Below are positions 6,978 through 7,738 of a stretch of 7,738 nucleotides of DNA, piece by piece. Positions within the stretch are counted from its first letter, which is position 1. The number at the start of each line of letters is the position of its first letter. The stretch comes from Bacteroidota bacterium (GTDB taxonomy: Bacteria; Bacteroidota; Bacteroidia; Flavobacteriales; Crocinitomicaceae), in assembly GCA_005798205.1 (NCBI GenBank), contig SYKJ01000150.1, forward strand, positions 1 to 7,738, written 5' to 3'. Under the pieces are notes generated by a model. It was given only the letters and a program-made list of their open reading frames with translations, made no database searches and was not told where the DNA came from. The translations under genes and the position numbers were made by a program.

Positions 6978-7738
6978 TTAACATCTTTCAAGAATAGTTG
7001 CATATCCTTGTCCTACTCCAATGCACATTGTTACCAAGGCATATCGTTTTGAACTTCTTTGAAGTTCTCTTGCTGCTGTCAAAAGCAACCGCGCTCCAGA
7101 CATTCCTAATGGGTGTCCGAGGGAAATAGCACCACCATTTGGGTTAATTCGCGGGTCATTGTCAGCGATACCCATTTTTCGGGTGCATGCTAAAACTTGT
7201 GCTGCAAAAGCTTCGTTTAATTCTAAAATATCCATATCAGCAAGTGACAAGCCCGCTCTTTCCAATACTTTTTGTGAGGCATAAACAGGACCAATTCCCA
7301 TAATACTTGGATCAACACCAGCAACAGCAGAACCTACAATTCGAGCGAGTGGTTTTAAGTTGTGTTTTGAAAGACCTTCCTGAGAAGAAATCAATAGCGC
7401 TGCAGCACCATCGTTTAAACCAGAGGAATTTCCAGCCGTGACGCTTCCATCTTTTTTAAAAGCAGCTTTTAAGCCCGCCAAACTCTCCAAAGTTGTTTCT
7501 GCACGGGTGAATTCGTCTTTTTGAAAAATCAGCGCTTCTTGTTTTTTTCTTAAAATTGAAAGAGGAACAATTTCTCCAGCAAAAAATCCGTTGTTTTGAG
7601 CTCGAAGTGTTTTTTCTTGCGACCAATAAGCAAATTCATCTTGTGCCTGTCGTTCAATACCATATTTCTCAACTAAATTTTCAGCAGTCATTCCCATTGA
7701 GTCAACACCGTAAAGCGCCTCCATTTTGGAATTTATAA
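6978..7738 (-). CDS. paaJ: Thiolase, 3-oxoadipyl-CoA thiolase type (N-terminal part outside window)
   Basis: This is a partial gene: the frame stays open through the window end, with INSK preceding the methionine at 7724, so that methionine is internal. About the last 62 percent of a roughly 400-residue thiolase is present. The enzyme cleaves a 3-oxoacyl-CoA with CoA to release acetyl-CoA or succinyl-CoA. Counting from that methionine, the visible motifs are SMGMTAENL (9-17), [13 protein letters not shown] (96-108), [10 protein letters not shown] (167-176), [14 protein letters not shown] (194-207) with catalytic H204, and TMCIGVGQG (232-240) with catalytic C234. The nucleophilic cysteine lies outside. 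From memory, [19 protein letters not shown] and the C-terminal [14 protein letters not shown] match PaaJ/PcaF of phenylacetate and beta-ketoadipate breakdown better than FadA or acetoacetyl-CoA thiolases. Substrate remains inferred, and no other paa gene is in view. The sequence looks less AT-rich than its neighbours. Confidence 0.85.
   Translation of the reverse strand, partial: INSKMEALYGVDSMGMTAENLVEKYGIERQAQDEFAYWSQEKTLRAQNNGFFAGEIVPLSILRKKQEALIFQKDEFTRAETTLESLAGLKAAFKKDGSVTAGNSSGLNDGAAALLISSQEGLSKHNLKPLARIVGSAVAGVDPSIMGIGPVYASQKVLERAGLSLADMDILELNEAFAAQVLACTRKMGIADNDPRINPNGGAISLGHPLGMSGARLLLTAARELQRSSKRYALVTMCIGVGQGYATILERC

Noticed and set aside
7051..7067. Perfect 7-bp inverted repeat with a 3-nt loop (GAACTTC-TTT-GAAGTTC)
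   Set aside because: It lies inside thiolase coding sequence well before the stop, has no following T-run and encodes ordinary residues; most likely chance.
7556..7738. 60-codon plus-strand frame at the window end
   Set aside because: It is antisense to conserved thiolase motifs and has no features of a gene.

Overview
The window looks like a chromosomal segment of a Bacteroidota bacterium, most likely of the Flavobacteriales or a close relative. The DNA is AT-rich, one gene carries a type IX secretion (T9SS) type A sorting domain, and the lipoprotein signal ends in SCKKK. Two perfect matches to the Bacteroidota -7 promoter element (TAnnTTTG) lie next to start codons, and no clear Shine-Dalgarno sequences are visible. 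I see no mobile element, CRISPR array, tRNA or rRNA.

Layout. Bases 1-345 (+) hold the 3' end of a phosphoglucosamine mutase gene (glmM, cell-wall precursor synthesis). It converges with aroB (-, 3-dehydroquinate synthase, shikimate pathway), and their stop codons overlap by 4 nt. aroB is divergent from a monofunctional proline dehydrogenase gene (+). The 76-bp gap between them carries a -7 box for each direction; these favour the ATG at 1418 as the aroB start and suggest a leaderless or nearly leaderless proline dehydrogenase mRNA. Proline dehydrogenase in turn converges, again with a 4-nt stop-codon overlap, with a three-gene minus-strand cluster.

That cluster (6927 down to 2661) is the most interesting part. 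In transcription order it encodes a 529-residue lipoprotein of unknown function, a 404-residue predicted outer-membrane beta-barrel resembling DUF5723, and a 491-residue secreted protein with about seven propeller-like repeats and a C-terminal T9SS signal. The genes overlap by 1 nt (TGATG) and 13 nt, so they are probably translationally coupled and may form one envelope or surface module. Its function cannot be read from the sequence.

Beyond a 50-bp gap, also on the minus strand, is the 3' part of a thiolase gene that most resembles the 3-oxoadipyl-CoA thiolases PaaJ/PcaF. Its N-terminal part lies past the window end.

Only two gene-free gaps exist (76 bp and 50 bp). No factor-independent terminator was recognised.
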